Of a DNA stretch of 64,000 bases, positions 43,232 to 52,230 are shown in pieces (the stretch's first letter is position 1; each line of letters starts with the position of its first letter). Source of the stretch: Chloracidobacterium sp. (GTDB lineage Bacteria; Acidobacteriota; Blastocatellia; Pyrinomonadales; Pyrinomonadaceae). Made by a program: the position numbers and the translations under genes. The notes beneath the pieces were generated by a model. That model searched no databases. It was not told the origin of the DNA and worked only from the letters and a program-made list of their open reading frames with translations. The stretch lies in the NCBI GenBank assembly GCA_016711345.1, contig JADJTD010000001.1:2542001-2606000 (forward strand), given 5' to 3'.

Positions 43232-44284
43232 ATGAAAAACACAAAACCCGCTAAAGCGGAGCGTGACTTGTCGCTGGATTTTTTGCGTGTAACTGAGGCT
43301 GCGGCCATCGAATCGGCCAAAACGATGGGCCAGGGCGACCGCAAATACTCTGACCACGTAGCGGTCGAGGCGATGCGTGAGGTAATGGATACGGTGCCGA
43401 TGCGAGGCCGCATCGTGATAGGCGAAGGCGAACGCGACGAAGCTCCGATGCTGTATATCGGAGAAGAACTCGGCGGCGGCATCTTTTCTGAAGATGCGAG
43501 GCACGAATTTCCCGAGGTCGATATCGCTGTTGACCCGCTCGAAGGCACAAATCTTTGCGCCTTAGGCGCAAATAATGCCATTGCCGTTCTCGCCGCTGCC
43601 GAACGCGGTGGGTTGCTTTACGCTCCGGACATTTACATGGATAAGATCGTCGTCGGCCCTTCGTGCCGAGGCTCGGTCGATATCGACGCTCCCGTCGAAG
43701 AAAATCTTAAAAATATTGCTCGCCGTTTAGGTCGTGATGTCGAAGATCTGACTGTAATTTGTCTTGACCGTGGTCGGCACAAACAGTTGGTTGATGATGT
43801 CCGTGCTGCCGGTGCCAGGATCAGATTGATCTCAGACGGCGATCTCTCAGCCGGAATTTCGGCCGCAGTCGCGGGAACCAACATCCACGCGTTGATGGGT
43901 ATTGGCGGTGCACCGGAAGGCGTTATTACTGCCGCTGCGATGAAGTGTCTCAACGGCGAAATTCTTGCGAAACTTGTTTGGGATCCAGATCGCCTTGGCG
44001 TCGATAAATCAAAAGTTCCTGAAGAAAAGGTCGTGATGGCACGTCTCGCCGAGATGGGCATTACCGATCCGAACAAGATCTACGACACAAACGACCTTGC
44101 ACCGGGTAAGAAGATCATCTTCGCCGCTACAGGCGTTACAGACGGAGCGTTGCTTCGCGGCGTGCGGTTCTTTGGCTCCGGCAAACGAACGCACTCGGTC
44201 GTGATGACGACGGACTCAAAGAGCATCCGCTTTGTCGATACCGTCCATGTCGAGGGCGGCCCTGACGCGATCATAAGATTTTGA
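43232..44284 (+). CDS. glpX: class II fructose-1,6-bisphosphatase
   Basis: 350 residues. Landmarks: GRIVIGEGERDEAPMLYIGE, the metal site DIAVDPLEGTNLCALG, MDKIVVGPSCRG and GIGGAPEGVITAAA. It removes the 1-phosphate of fructose 1,6-bisphosphate in gluconeogenesis. An AAGGAAAA ribosome site precedes the ATG. Next gene on the strand is ppsA, another gluconeogenic enzyme. Confidence 0.96.
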   Translation: MKNTKPAKAERDLSLDFLRVTEAAAIESAKTMGQGDRKYSDHVAVEAMREVMDTVPMRGRIVIGEGERDEAPMLYIGEELGGGIFSEDARHEFPEVDIAVDPLEGTNLCALGANNAIAVLAAAERGGLLYAPDIYMDKIVVGPSCRGSVDIDAPVEENLKNIARRLGRDVEDLTVICLDRGRHKQLVDDVRAAGARIRLISDGDLSAGISAAVAGTNIHALMGIGGAPEGVITAAAMKCLNGEILAKLVWDPDRLGVDKSKVPEEKVVMARLAEMGITDPNKIYDTNDLAPGKKIIFAATGVTDGALLRGVRFFGSGKRTHSVVMTTDSKSIRFVDTVHVEGGPDAIIRF

Positions 44285-44293
44285 TGAAATATA

Positions 44294-44378
44294 TAACGCA
44301 AAGTCGCAAAGACGCTAAGACGCAAAGTAAGGAGATTAAAAGAACTTTGCGTCTTTGCACCTTTGCGACTTTGCGTTA
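44294..44378. repeat. phased inverted repeat between glpX and ppsA
   Basis: Left arm is ACGCAAAG, TCGCAAAG, ACGCTAAG, ACGCAAAG (44296 on, exact period 8). The right arm (44344-44378) is CTTTGCGT, CTTTGCAC, CTTTGCGA, CTTTGCGT. The arms are nearly perfect complements over about 34 bases with a loop of about 16. Confidence 0.92.
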
Positions 44379-44399
44379 GAAATTCTTTGCAACAGTTCT

Positions 44400-46823
44400 A
44401 TGTCCGACTCAAAACCATACGTTTTAGATTTCAGCCAGGTCGGTGCCGGTGACGTTGCACTGGTTGGCGGCAAGTGCGCCAGTCTTGGCGAGCTTTTTCA
44501 GGAATTGACTGGACAAGGCGTTCGCTCTGTTGATGGTTTTTCCACAACGAGTCATGCCTATGAAGTGCTCCTTGAGACGGACGGTGTCAGAACAAAACTA
44601 AAGAGTCTTCTGAAAGGTCTCGACGTTAATGATCTCGACGAACTTGCTCGCGTCGGCAGCGAAGCACGCCGCTTGATCCGCGAAACGCCGTTTCCGCAAG
44701 AAGTTGAAACTGCGATATTTGCCGCCTACGAGGCTTTGGGCAAGCGTATCGGTAAAAAGACTTTCGAAGTTGCGGTTCGATCATCAGCAACGGCAGAAGA
44801 TCTGCCCGACGCTTCGTTTGCCGGACAGCAGGACACGATCCTTAACGTAAAAGGCGAAGCGAAGCTGATCGAGGCTTGTCATGACTGCTATGCGTCTTTG
44901 TGGACCGACCGAGCGATCTCGTATCGGACAGCGAAAGGCTTTGATCATTTTGACGTTGCGCTGTCGATCGGCATCCAGCCAATGGTGCGTTCGGATATTG
45001 CGTGTTCAGGCGTGATGTTTACGCTCGATACAGAAAGCGGTTTTCGCGACGTAGTCGTTATTAACGGCGCGTGGGGACTTGGTGAAGCGGTCGTTCAAGG
45101 CATGGCAACGCCGGACGAATGGATCGTTTTCAAACCGACTCTAAAACTTGGTTTTCGTCCCATCGTTACACGAAAACTCGGTGTTAAAGAAGTCAAAATG
45201 GTCTTTGCCGACGATGGCTCGGGCACTCAGGTCCGCGACGTTGTCGAGACACAGCGAAAGCGTTTCTGCCTTGCCGGATTTGAGGTGATGCAGCTTGCTC
45301 AGTGGGCTTGTGCCATCGAAGAACACTATTCAAAATTGGCCGGCAAGCCGCAGCCGATGGACATCGAATGGGCAAAGGACGGCGTTACCGGCGAGCTGTT
45401 CATATTGCAGGCTCGGCCTGAAACGATCCACGCACAGAACACTCACAACTACATTGAAAAATATAAGTTGGTCGGCATTCATGGAGCACCGCTTGCTACG
45501 GGTGTGGCTGTTGGTGAAAAGATCGGCCAGGGCACTGCCCATGTGATGCTGGATTCTGCGAAACTGAACACGTTTAAAGAAGGCGAGATACTCGTCACAT
45601 CGATGACCGATCCCGCGTGGGAGCCGATAATGAAACGCGCTTCGGCGATCGTCACTGACCGCGGCGGCCGCACTTGTCACAGCGCGATCATCAGCCGCGA
45701 GCTCGGCATTCCTTGCATCGTCGGGTCTGGTGATGCAACGGAAAAAATAAAGAACGGAGCGCCTATAACCGTTTCCTGTGCAGAGGGCGAACGCGGAAAT
45801 ATCTACTACGGCAAGATCGATTTCAAGGTTGAAAAGCAAAAGATCACCGACAAGGAACGCCCGCAAACGCAGATCATGATGAACGTCGGCGACCCCGATC
45901 ACGCTTTTGCCGTGTCGCGTCTGCCGAATGACGGCGTCGGCCTCGCGCGGCTTGAATTTATCATCAACAATCACATCGGCATTCACCCGATGGCGCTTGT
46001 AAATTATCCGAATCTCAAACGCCCAGCCGATCGCGAAACGATCTCAAGCCGCATCCTCGAAGAAGATCCGAAAGAGTTTTTTGTCCGCTCGCTTGCCGAG
46101 GGCATCGGTCGCATCGCCTGCGCGTTTTATCCAAAACCGGTGATCGTGCGAATGTCCGATTTCAAATCGAACGAATACGCGATGCTCATAGGCGGCAAGG
46201 AATTTGAGCCTATCGAGGAAAACCCGATGATCGGCTTTCGCGGAGCGTCACGTTACTACGATGACCGTTACAAAGCAGGTTTCCGCCTCGAATGTTTAGC
46301 CCTTCAACGTGCCCGCGAGGACATGGGCCTTACAAACATCAAACCGATGATCCCGTTTTGCCGAACTGTCGAAGAAGGCGAAAAGGTCATCGCTCTCATG
46401 GCCGAGCACGGCCTCGTCCAGGGTGAAAACGATCTTGAGATCTACGCGATGTGCGAACTGCCGGCAAATGTCGTGTTCGCTGACGAATTCCTGAAAGTTT
46501 TTGACGGATATTCGATCGGATCAAACGATCTAACCCAGCTCGCACTCGGCCTCGACCGCGACAGCGAAATGGTCGCCCATCTCTTTGACGAACGAAACGG
46601 CGCCGTCGAAAAAATGGTCGCGATGGCTATCGACGCCGCGATCCGCTGCGGTAAAAAGATCGGCATCTGCGGCCAGGCACCGTCCGACTATCCCGAATTT
46701 GCCGAATTCCTGGTCAAACGCGGTATAAATTCTATTTCCCTCAACCCCGACACCGTCATCCAAACGACCCGCCATATTCTCGAAACCGAAAAGAAACTAA
46801 AGGCGAAAGCTTCAGATGCCTGA
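44400..46823 (+). CDS. ppsA: phosphoenolpyruvate synthase
   Basis: 807 residues from ATG 44400 (MSDSKPYVLDFSQVGAGD); the frame opens earlier in the repeat. ATP-grasp N-domain (VGGKCASLGEL, VRSSATAEDLPDASFAGQQ), the phospho-His swivel domain with GGRTCHSAIISRELGIPCIVG, and the C-terminal PEP/pyruvate TIM barrel (SDFKSNEYAMLIGGKEFEP, NPMIGFRGASRYY, SIGSNDLTQLALGLDRDS, ICGQAPSDYPEF). It converts pyruvate and ATP to PEP, AMP and phosphate. It is located after glpX, which fits gluconeogenic grouping. Confidence 0.96.
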   Translation: MSDSKPYVLDFSQVGAGDVALVGGKCASLGELFQELTGQGVRSVDGFSTTSHAYEVLLETDGVRTKLKSLLKGLDVNDLDELARVGSEARRLIRETPFPQEVETAIFAAYEALGKRIGKKTFEVAVRSSATAEDLPDASFAGQQDTILNVKGEAKLIEACHDCYASLWTDRAISYRTAKGFDHFDVALSIGIQPMVRSDIACSGVMFTLDTESGFRDVVVINGAWGLGEAVVQGMATPDEWIVFKPTLKLGFRPIVTRKLGVKEVKMVFADDGSGTQVRDVVETQRKRFCLAGFEVMQLAQWACAIEEHYSKLAGKPQPMDIEWAKDGVTGELFILQARPETIHAQNTHNYIEKYKLVGIHGAPLATGVAVGEKIGQGTAHVMLDSAKLNTFKEGEILVTSMTDPAWEPIMKRASAIVTDRGGRTCHSAIISRELGIPCIVGSGDATEKIKNGAPITVSCAEGERGNIYYGKIDFKVEKQKITDKERPQTQIMMNVGDPDHAFAVSRLPNDGVGLARLEFIINNHIGIHPMALVNYPNLKRPADRETISSRILEEDPKEFFVRSLAEGIGRIACAFYPKPVIVRMSDFKSNEYAMLIGGKEFEPIEENPMIGFRGASRYYDDRYKAGFRLECLALQRAREDMGLTNIKPMIPFCRTVEEGEKVIALMAEHGLVQGENDLEIYAMCELPANVVFADEFLKVFDGYSIGSNDLTQLALGLDRDSEMVAHLFDERNGAVEKMVAMAIDAAIRCGKKIGICGQAPSDYPEFAEFLVKRGINSISLNPDTVIQTTRHILETEKKLKAKASDA

Positions 46824-47346
46824 ACCCGCCTCGAACTATGTTTCACTTGATATCGCAAAATTGATGCGAAAACAGGCGTTTCGCGTCTGGACGATCGGGC
46901 TCGTTGTCGTTTTCGCTTGGGTTTTGCTGATCGGCGGCTTGCCGGTTGCCAAAGCGAACGGCTTCGTCACAATTTCTTCGCCGCTTTATTATTTTTTTAG
47001 CTTTATTTGTCATCAGATTCCGAAACGGTCGCTTCACATTGCAGGCGAACAGTTTGCGGTCTGTTCGCGGTGCTTTGGGGTGTATTTTGGCTTGCTGTTC
47101 GGGTTTGCGGTCTATCCGCTTTGGCGAAACATCGACGACATCGAGCCTCTAGCCAAATTTTGGCTGTTTGTCTCGCTCATCCCAATGACGTTAGATTGGG
47201 CACTCACATTTTTCGGTATCTGGGAAAACACTCAGTTTTCACGTTTCCTCACCGGCATGATCGTCGGCGCTGCCTGCTCAACATTCATCGTCCCAGCAAC
47301 TGTTGAGATCACTCGAAACTTCACCAGTCGGAACCACCTGCGATAG
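46816..47346 (+). CDS. DUF2085 membrane protein
   Basis: 176 residues with about four membrane helices. The signature YYFFSFICHQIPKRSLHIAG and FAVCSRCFGVYFGLLFG (His plus Cys pair, perhaps metal binding) is that of DUF2085. It overlaps the ppsA stop by eight bases, so it is probably translationally coupled. Function unknown. Confidence 0.88.
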   Translation: MPEPASNYVSLDIAKLMRKQAFRVWTIGLVVVFAWVLLIGGLPVAKANGFVTISSPLYYFFSFICHQIPKRSLHIAGEQFAVCSRCFGVYFGLLFGFAVYPLWRNIDDIEPLAKFWLFVSLIPMTLDWALTFFGIWENTQFSRFLTGMIVGAACSTFIVPATVEITRNFTSRNHLR

Positions 47347-47431
47347 CGGGTGGTTGAACTTAGGCATTTACATCGAGAACGATCTGAGATAGCATTACGC
47401 TGATTCCAGACCAAACACGGTGTACACCAAA

Positions 47432-49495
47432 ATGCGCGTGCCTACACTTTTTCTCATACTTCTCACTGCGTTTGCGGCAATTGACGCACGTGCCTCGACG
47501 CTGACCGTTACAAAAACCGAAGATACAAACGACAACGTCTGCGATGCCGATTGCAGCCTGCGCGAAGCAGTCTTTGCGGCGGCTTCGGGCGATACTGTTG
47601 TTTTCTCCACGCTTTTCGAATCACCGCAGACTATCACACTAACCCTCGGCCATATCGTAATTGACAAAAACCTGACGATTGCCGGCACCGGTCCGACTTT
47701 AGTAGATATAAGCGCCAATCTTGCCGGCCGTGTCTTTTTCATTCCCGGCAATCTAACCGTGACGATGTCAGGGATGAAACTCCGTGATGGCAAGGTAGGA
47801 ATGCCAATTCCTGGAGAAGCTTACGGAGGAGCGATCGCTGTTAATGGCAGTGGCCCTCTTAATTTATCGGATATGGAGTTCACTAATAACCAGGCGCTAG
47901 GCCATTTTCCTCCGATTACGTTTGGCGAAGGGAGCGCGGTTTGGTGCGATGGCTGCACTATGACGCTTGCCAACCTTTATGTCCACCACAATCTCGGTTA
48001 TTCTGCCGCGATTCAGGCGGGCGGCGAAGCAGTTATCGATATAAGAGATTCGGTATTCACTAATAACCATGCCGGTGTAGGGGCAGCGACATTATTTATT
48101 AGGAACACAACTGTCAGCGGAAGCACAGGTGGTGGCCTTGGCAGCTCCAATCTAACACTTATCGATTCTCAAGTAATTAACAACGGTGGGCGCGGTATTT
48201 ATGCAGGAAACGGTCCGTCCACAACTGCAATTGTTGAAAACTCGATCATCGCAGGAAATGGAGACTATGGCCTAAGCTCCTCGGCGACCACCACCATTCG
48301 CAATACAGTAATAAGTAACAATCTTCGCAGCGGCATTCTGCCTACGGGAACAATGTATCTTATCAACTCTGCGGTCACCGGAAACCGAGCCAGCCAAGGT
48401 GGCGGTATTTACAGCTACTCGAGTTTGGCTCGCCTCTACATTACAAACTCGACCATAAGCGGAAATGTGTCATCCAATAAGGGAGGTGGTATCTATTTGG
48501 GAAGCGAGTCAAACCCGGCGGGTGGCATCTTTTTGGTAAATTCAACCATTGCGCACAATCAGGCGCAGGGACAGGGCGGCGGGATTAGGTTGGAAACCTC
48601 TCCGATATCCAGCTCGGTCACTAACACGATCATAGCGGGGAACATATCCACGAATACAAATGAAGAAGATGTGTCCTGCGTCTTTACTTCGCAAGGATCT
48701 AATCTAATTGGAGACACGACCGGCGGTACGGGTTGGGTCGCAAGTGACCTTTTGAATATAAATCCGATGTTGGGGCCACTTACGGACAACGGCGGTCCTA
48801 CCTTTACTCACGCAGTACAAAACGGCAGTCCTGCAATTGACGCCGGAAACAACTCGCGGGCCGTTTATCCTCAAACACAGATGTTTTTGAGTGATGATCA
48901 GAGAGGTTTTCCAAGGATGGTCGGTTTGGCGGTGGACATCGGAGCATACGAGTCAACGCAGACTTCTTCGCCTGTAATAGCAGGGACGGTTTCTTATGGA
49001 AATTCAACAGGCTCGCCGCGTTTTGTATCGGGCGTACTCATAAACGCCATCACATCGCCGAATGTCTTCGCGACGACTTTAGGTGCCGGGCCCGGACAAG
49101 GAACGTATTTGCTCTCAGGCTTTGGTTCGGGTTCTCAAACGGTGACAGCGACTAAAACCGGCGGCGTGAACGGCATAAGCTCATTCGATGCAGGGCTGGT
49201 CGCCCGACATGCGGCTGGCATAACGCCATTGATGGGCAATCAGTTGATAGTTGCCGATACCAGCGGGAACGGTGCTGTTACGTCATTTGATGCGGGGCAA
49301 ATCGCGCGTTACGCGGCTGGCCTCAACAATTTCGGTTCAACCAGCAACTGGATATTTACGCCCTCGAGCCGAACATACCCTTCTGTCACCACCAATATCG
49401 CAGGCGAAGATTTCATCGCTCTGCTGATGGGCGATGTTTCGGGAAACTGGATGCCCGCTGGCACGAGTAAGAGCAATCTGACTGAAAAGCGGTGA
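47432..49495 (+). CDS. secreted CSLREA / beta-helix protein with dockerin-like C-terminus
   Basis: About 687 residues from ATG 47432 (MRVPTLFLIL); a GTG at 47420 is possible. Signal peptide about 1-22. Residues about 25-50 hold the CSLREA element (CDADCSLREAVFAAASGD). Then comes a long right-handed beta-helix with Asn/Ser/Gly turns (GGAIAVNGSG, NSAVTGNRASQGGGIY, SGNVSSNKGGGIYLGS, VNTIIAGN-like rungs). The end resembles a type I dockerin duplication: GGVNGISSFDAGLVARHAAG and SGNGAVTSFDAGQIARYAAG. Surface or secreted protein, possibly for adhesion or polysaccharide contact. No cohesin partner is seen in the window. Confidence 0.82.
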   Translation: MRVPTLFLILLTAFAAIDARASTLTVTKTEDTNDNVCDADCSLREAVFAAASGDTVVFSTLFESPQTITLTLGHIVIDKNLTIAGTGPTLVDISANLAGRVFFIPGNLTVTMSGMKLRDGKVGMPIPGEAYGGAIAVNGSGPLNLSDMEFTNNQALGHFPPITFGEGSAVWCDGCTMTLANLYVHHNLGYSAAIQAGGEAVIDIRDSVFTNNHAGVGAATLFIRNTTVSGSTGGGLGSSNLTLIDSQVINNGGRGIYAGNGPSTTAIVENSIIAGNGDYGLSSSATTTIRNTVISNNLRSGILPTGTMYLINSAVTGNRASQGGGIYSYSSLARLYITNSTISGNVSSNKGGGIYLGSESNPAGGIFLVNSTIAHNQAQGQGGGIRLETSPISSSVTNTIIAGNISTNTNEEDVSCVFTSQGSNLIGDTTGGTGWVASDLLNINPMLGPLTDNGGPTFTHAVQNGSPAIDAGNNSRAVYPQTQMFLSDDQRGFPRMVGLAVDIGAYESTQTSSPVIAGTVSYGNSTGSPRFVSGVLINAITSPNVFATTLGAGPGQGTYLLSGFGSGSQTVTATKTGGVNGISSFDAGLVARHAAGITPLMGNQLIVADTSGNGAVTSFDAGQIARYAAGLNNFGSTSNWIFTPSSRTYPSVTTNIAGEDFIALLMGDVSGNWMPAGTSKSNLTEKR

Positions 49496-49516
49496 CTGCA
49501 AGAATTCTAACTTTTT

Positions 49517-49607
49517 TTAACGCGGATCGGGCAGATTTTTAGACACAGGCAATAATTTCATCAGGAAATCCGTTTCATCCGCTAAATCCGCCCGATTTAC
49601 GTTTAAA
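49517..49607. repeat. imperfect inverted repeat after the CSLREA gene
   Basis: TTAACGCGGATCGGGCAGATTT (left, split by T-rich sequence) against AAATCCGCCCGATTTACGTTTAA (right, about 49585-49607). This is the first of three repeat types in the 690-base gene-free stretch 49496-50184. Confidence 0.65.
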
Positions 49608-49621
49608 ATTGTTTACACGTT

Positions 49622-49675
49622 GGAAAGTTAAGTCAAATCGAGAAAGTTACGCCATATCGAGAAAATTGGTATTTC
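49622..49675. repeat. 19-bp direct repeats, possible insertion-sequence end
   Basis: Two adjacent 19-base units, GGAAAGTTAAGTCAAATCG (49622-49640) and AGAAAGTTACGCCATATCG (49641-49659), then a partial third (AGAAAATTGG). Multiple 18-20 bp subterminal repeats of this look are known at the ends of IS21-type elements, but no transposase or second end is present, so any such link is inference. Confidence 0.5.
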
Positions 49676-49874
49676 CTTTTTGGTTGAAATCTGCTAGCTT
49701 GATGCGGGATCATTGAAGACAAAATGATCTTTGCAAGTAGTTGAAAGGTAGCAGCAACGATTTAAGAACGGCTCTACTGCAGATTTGTAGATACACGGCC
49801 ACAGAAGAGTCGTAAGAGCTTTGTTTATAATGTTTAAGGTGTTCATAGACGGTGGGGACATTGCCATTTGGATG

Positions 49875-50095
49875 AAAAAAAGTTTTTTTCAAAAAATCGT
49901 GGAACGCAGCCAAAAAACAATGGCAACTCTATTGTTTGCAATGTTTACACCGTTCCACGACCATGTGGAACGGTGTGGAACGCTTGGAACGGCAAAAAAA
50001 CGGTGGGACAGTGGGACAGTAAACCTAAAAGTCAATGAATTCAATAGTTTAGACTGTCCCACACCGTTTGGGACAGTGGGACAGCAGCGAGCCGG
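49875..50095. repeat. composite repeat, copy B
   Basis: Blocks matching 23780-24016 in order: AAAAAAAGTTTTTTTCAAAA then TCGTGGAACG (49876-49906); CCGTTCCACGACCATGTGGA then ACGG and more GGAACG words (49950-49992); AAAAAAACGGTGGGACAGTG (49995 on). A further hairpin ACTGTCCC...GGGACAGT (50053-50077) and GGGACAG repeats follow. No coding frame or RNA recognised. Confidence 0.75.
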
Positions 50096-50184
50096 GAACG
50101 GATGAGCGTCTTTTTCAGGAAACTCAGATCAGCGGCATGTTGGAACCCGAACATTCTTTGACTTGTTTTCGTAGAAAGAGCAAG

Positions 50185-50487
50185 ATGAATACATACACAA
50201 TTGATATGAGTTTTACAAAAATAAGTGCGGTTGAGCTGGCAAGAAATGATCTTGCCCAGCGTTTGAAGATAAAGTCCGGCGAGGTCAGGGAGTTTGGCGT
50301 TACGGACAGGGAATTTCCGGACATGGCTTTGGGAGCACCCGAAAAAGGTGAGATGGCGGCGCAGATGATCTCCAGCGGCTGGCAGATCAAGCTCGGCGCT
50401 GGCGGCAAGACCTACGAGTACCGTGCCGACAAATACCACGTTCGCCTGCACAACTTTAAGGGCGCAAATCACGTCATAGAAAATTAA
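50185..50487 (+). CDS. small conserved protein, partner of the downstream subtilase
   Basis: 100 residues from ATG 50185 (MNTYTIDMSFTKIS), with AAAGAG upstream; the frame extends back into the repeat but that part is not coding. No signal peptide. The order LAQRLKIKSGEVREFGV, FPDMALGAPEKGEMAAQMI, GWQIKLGAGGKTYEYRAD resembles a domain I have seen in secreted proteins of Chloroflexi and cyanobacteria (usually with PDxSLGCP), here with Ala in place of that Cys. Function unknown. Confidence 0.65.
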   Translation: MNTYTIDMSFTKISAVELARNDLAQRLKIKSGEVREFGVTDREFPDMALGAPEKGEMAAQMISSGWQIKLGAGGKTYEYRADKYHVRLHNFKGANHVIEN

Positions 50488-50497
50488 TAGTTAGAAC

Positions 50498-50545
50498 TAA
50501 GAGTTACGCGTTTACGCGTGAACACGCCTAAAGGCGTAACTCTTA
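50498..50545. repeat. 12-bp inverted repeat upstream of the subtilase gene
   Basis: Perfect arms TAAGAGTTACGC (50498-50509) and GCGTAACTCTTA (50534-50545), with an inner ACGCGTTTACGCGT palindrome in the loop and a further AACTCTTA copy at 50551. It ends about 15 bases before the subtilase ribosome site. Confidence 0.85.
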
Positions 50546-50572
50546 ACAGTAACTCTTAATGGGAGCAGTACT

Positions 50573-52030
50573 ATGAATCGCAATAATATCTGGATACATG
50601 TCGGACTGGCGGTCGTTTTGATAACGATCGCAGCGGTTTTGGGGCAGATCGAGCGTTGGAAGGCCACGCTCAGTTTGTCCAATAACGCGGAGCGTACCCA
50701 AATCGAAAAACGCTCAAACGACGAGCCGATCATAAAAAAGAGCAGCCCTGAAGTATTGGTCCGATTCAAACAAGGCGTCTCACTTGCTCAGATCCGCGAG
50801 ATCGCGGTTGAAAATAATGATTCGCTGGCCGACGAGATCGAATCGGTTTCCGGCCTCACCGTTATTGACGATCTCGATAATGCCGACGCTCAGTGGGTTG
50901 CAGATCAGTATGCGGCGATGACCGACACGGTCGCATATGCCGAGCCGAACTTTAAGATAAAGCTAATCGATCCTGATCAAACCGAAACTGCAAAGGACCT
51001 TCTGCTTCGTTTACCGAGCAAAAATGAGGAAACGCGGCCTAACGATCCTCAGTTTGACGAGCAATGGGCGCTGAACAATTTTGGGCAGGAAAGCGGCAAG
51101 GAACGCGCCGACATTGATGCACTTGAGGCTTGGCAAACTACTAAGGGTAGTGACGAAGTGGTTGTTGCTGTGCTTGATACGGGCGTTGATTTTACGCACA
51201 TTGATCTTCGCGAAAATATGTGGATACGGCCAAAAAATGTGCCTGCATATACTGACGACGAACTTGGCGAGTTCAATGACATCAACGGCTACAACGGCAC
51301 TGACAACATTTCAGATCCGATGGACGACAACGGCCACGGTACGCATTGCGCAGGCATCATCGGTGCCGAAGGCGACAATGGCGAAGGCATCGCGGGCATT
51401 AATTGGCACGTCAAGATCATGCCGCTCAAGTTTCTGGGACGAGGCGGATTTGGCTCCGTCAATGACGCTATCGAGGCGATCAACTATGCCATCGACCGCA
51501 AAGAAAATGGTGTTAATGTTCGTATCATCAGCGCAAGCTGGGGTTCGACCCAGAAGTCAAAAGCACTCGAAGACACGATACGTGCAGCTGGCGAGGCGGG
51601 AATTTTATTTGTCGCTGCGGCCGGTAACGACGGTTCAAGTAACGACAAACGAGCGCATTATCCGTCGAACTACGACCTTCCAAACGTCATCAGCGTCGCA
51701 GCCCTCGACCGCAACGACCAGCTTGCCGGTTTTTCAAACTTCGGCGTGAAGTCGGTCCACATCGCCGCACCGGGCAAGGATATTCTTTCGACTTGGCTCG
51801 GCGACAATTACCGCGAGGCTTCGGGAACATCCATGGCGACACCGTATGTTTCAGGCGTAGCAGCATTGATAATCGCCAACGAGCCAGAGATCTCAATGGA
51901 AAAACTCCGTGACCGCATTCTAAAAACCGCCGACAAACTCGACTCGCTCGACGGCAAAGTCGCAACCGGCGGCCGCGTTTGCGCCGCAAATGCTCTTGCC
52001 GGTCGCGTCCTCAACCATCTGCAACATTAG
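50573..52030 (+). CDS. S8 family serine peptidase (subtilase)
   Basis: 485 residues. Uncleaved anchor or signal (about 7-25), a propeptide-like inhibitor domain (about 58-130, EVLVRFKQGVSLAQIREI ... YAEPNFKIKL), then the catalytic domain with D202 (VLDTGVDF), H255 (NGHGTHCAG), oxyanion N352 (AAGNDG) and S420 (GTSMATP). A secreted endopeptidase that processes its own propeptide. A GGGAG ribosome site lies before the ATG. A small conserved gene precedes it. Confidence 0.94.
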   Translation: MNRNNIWIHVGLAVVLITIAAVLGQIERWKATLSLSNNAERTQIEKRSNDEPIIKKSSPEVLVRFKQGVSLAQIREIAVENNDSLADEIESVSGLTVIDDLDNADAQWVADQYAAMTDTVAYAEPNFKIKLIDPDQTETAKDLLLRLPSKNEETRPNDPQFDEQWALNNFGQESGKERADIDALEAWQTTKGSDEVVVAVLDTGVDFTHIDLRENMWIRPKNVPAYTDDELGEFNDINGYNGTDNISDPMDDNGHGTHCAGIIGAEGDNGEGIAGINWHVKIMPLKFLGRGGFGSVNDAIEAINYAIDRKENGVNVRIISASWGSTQKSKALEDTIRAAGEAGILFVAAAGNDGSSNDKRAHYPSNYDLPNVISVAALDRNDQLAGFSNFGVKSVHIAAPGKDILSTWLGDNYREASGTSMATPYVSGVAALIIANEPEISMEKLRDRILKTADKLDSLDGKVATGGRVCAANALAGRVLNHLQH

Positions 52031-52156
52031 GTTGACGATTTGGAGCAGAACAGCCAACACTTAAAGATATTTGACATTGAAATCACAAAATAGTTCCGCC
52101 ACAACTATCTGTAAATAAACGGTTTATTGTTTTCGCTTGTGTAGCCGAAACATCTC

Positions 52157-52171
52157 TGGCACACCCTTTGC
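52157..52171 (+). promoter_or_regulatory. sigma-54 (RpoN) promoter
   Basis: TGGCACACCCTTTGC matches the -24/-12 consensus (TGGCAC-N5-TTGC) with GG and GC exactly ten bases apart. The ATG of the secreted protein is 60 bases downstream. The gap 52031-52230 holds no other recognisable signal. Confidence 0.75.
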
Positions 52172-52230
52172 GATTAGTAAATTCAGCAATGGCCAAATCA
52201 TTGCCTGACTTTATGAAAAGGGAGAAAACA

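Noticed and set aside
47332..47355. Terminator after the DUF2085 gene
   Set aside because: A 7-bp hairpin AACCACC/GGTGGTT exists but has no T run and overlaps the stop codon.
49821..50105. Open frame inside the composite repeat
   Set aside because: It is made of repeat words (GTLGT, GTVGQ readings), has no ribosome site and no counterpart frame in copy A.
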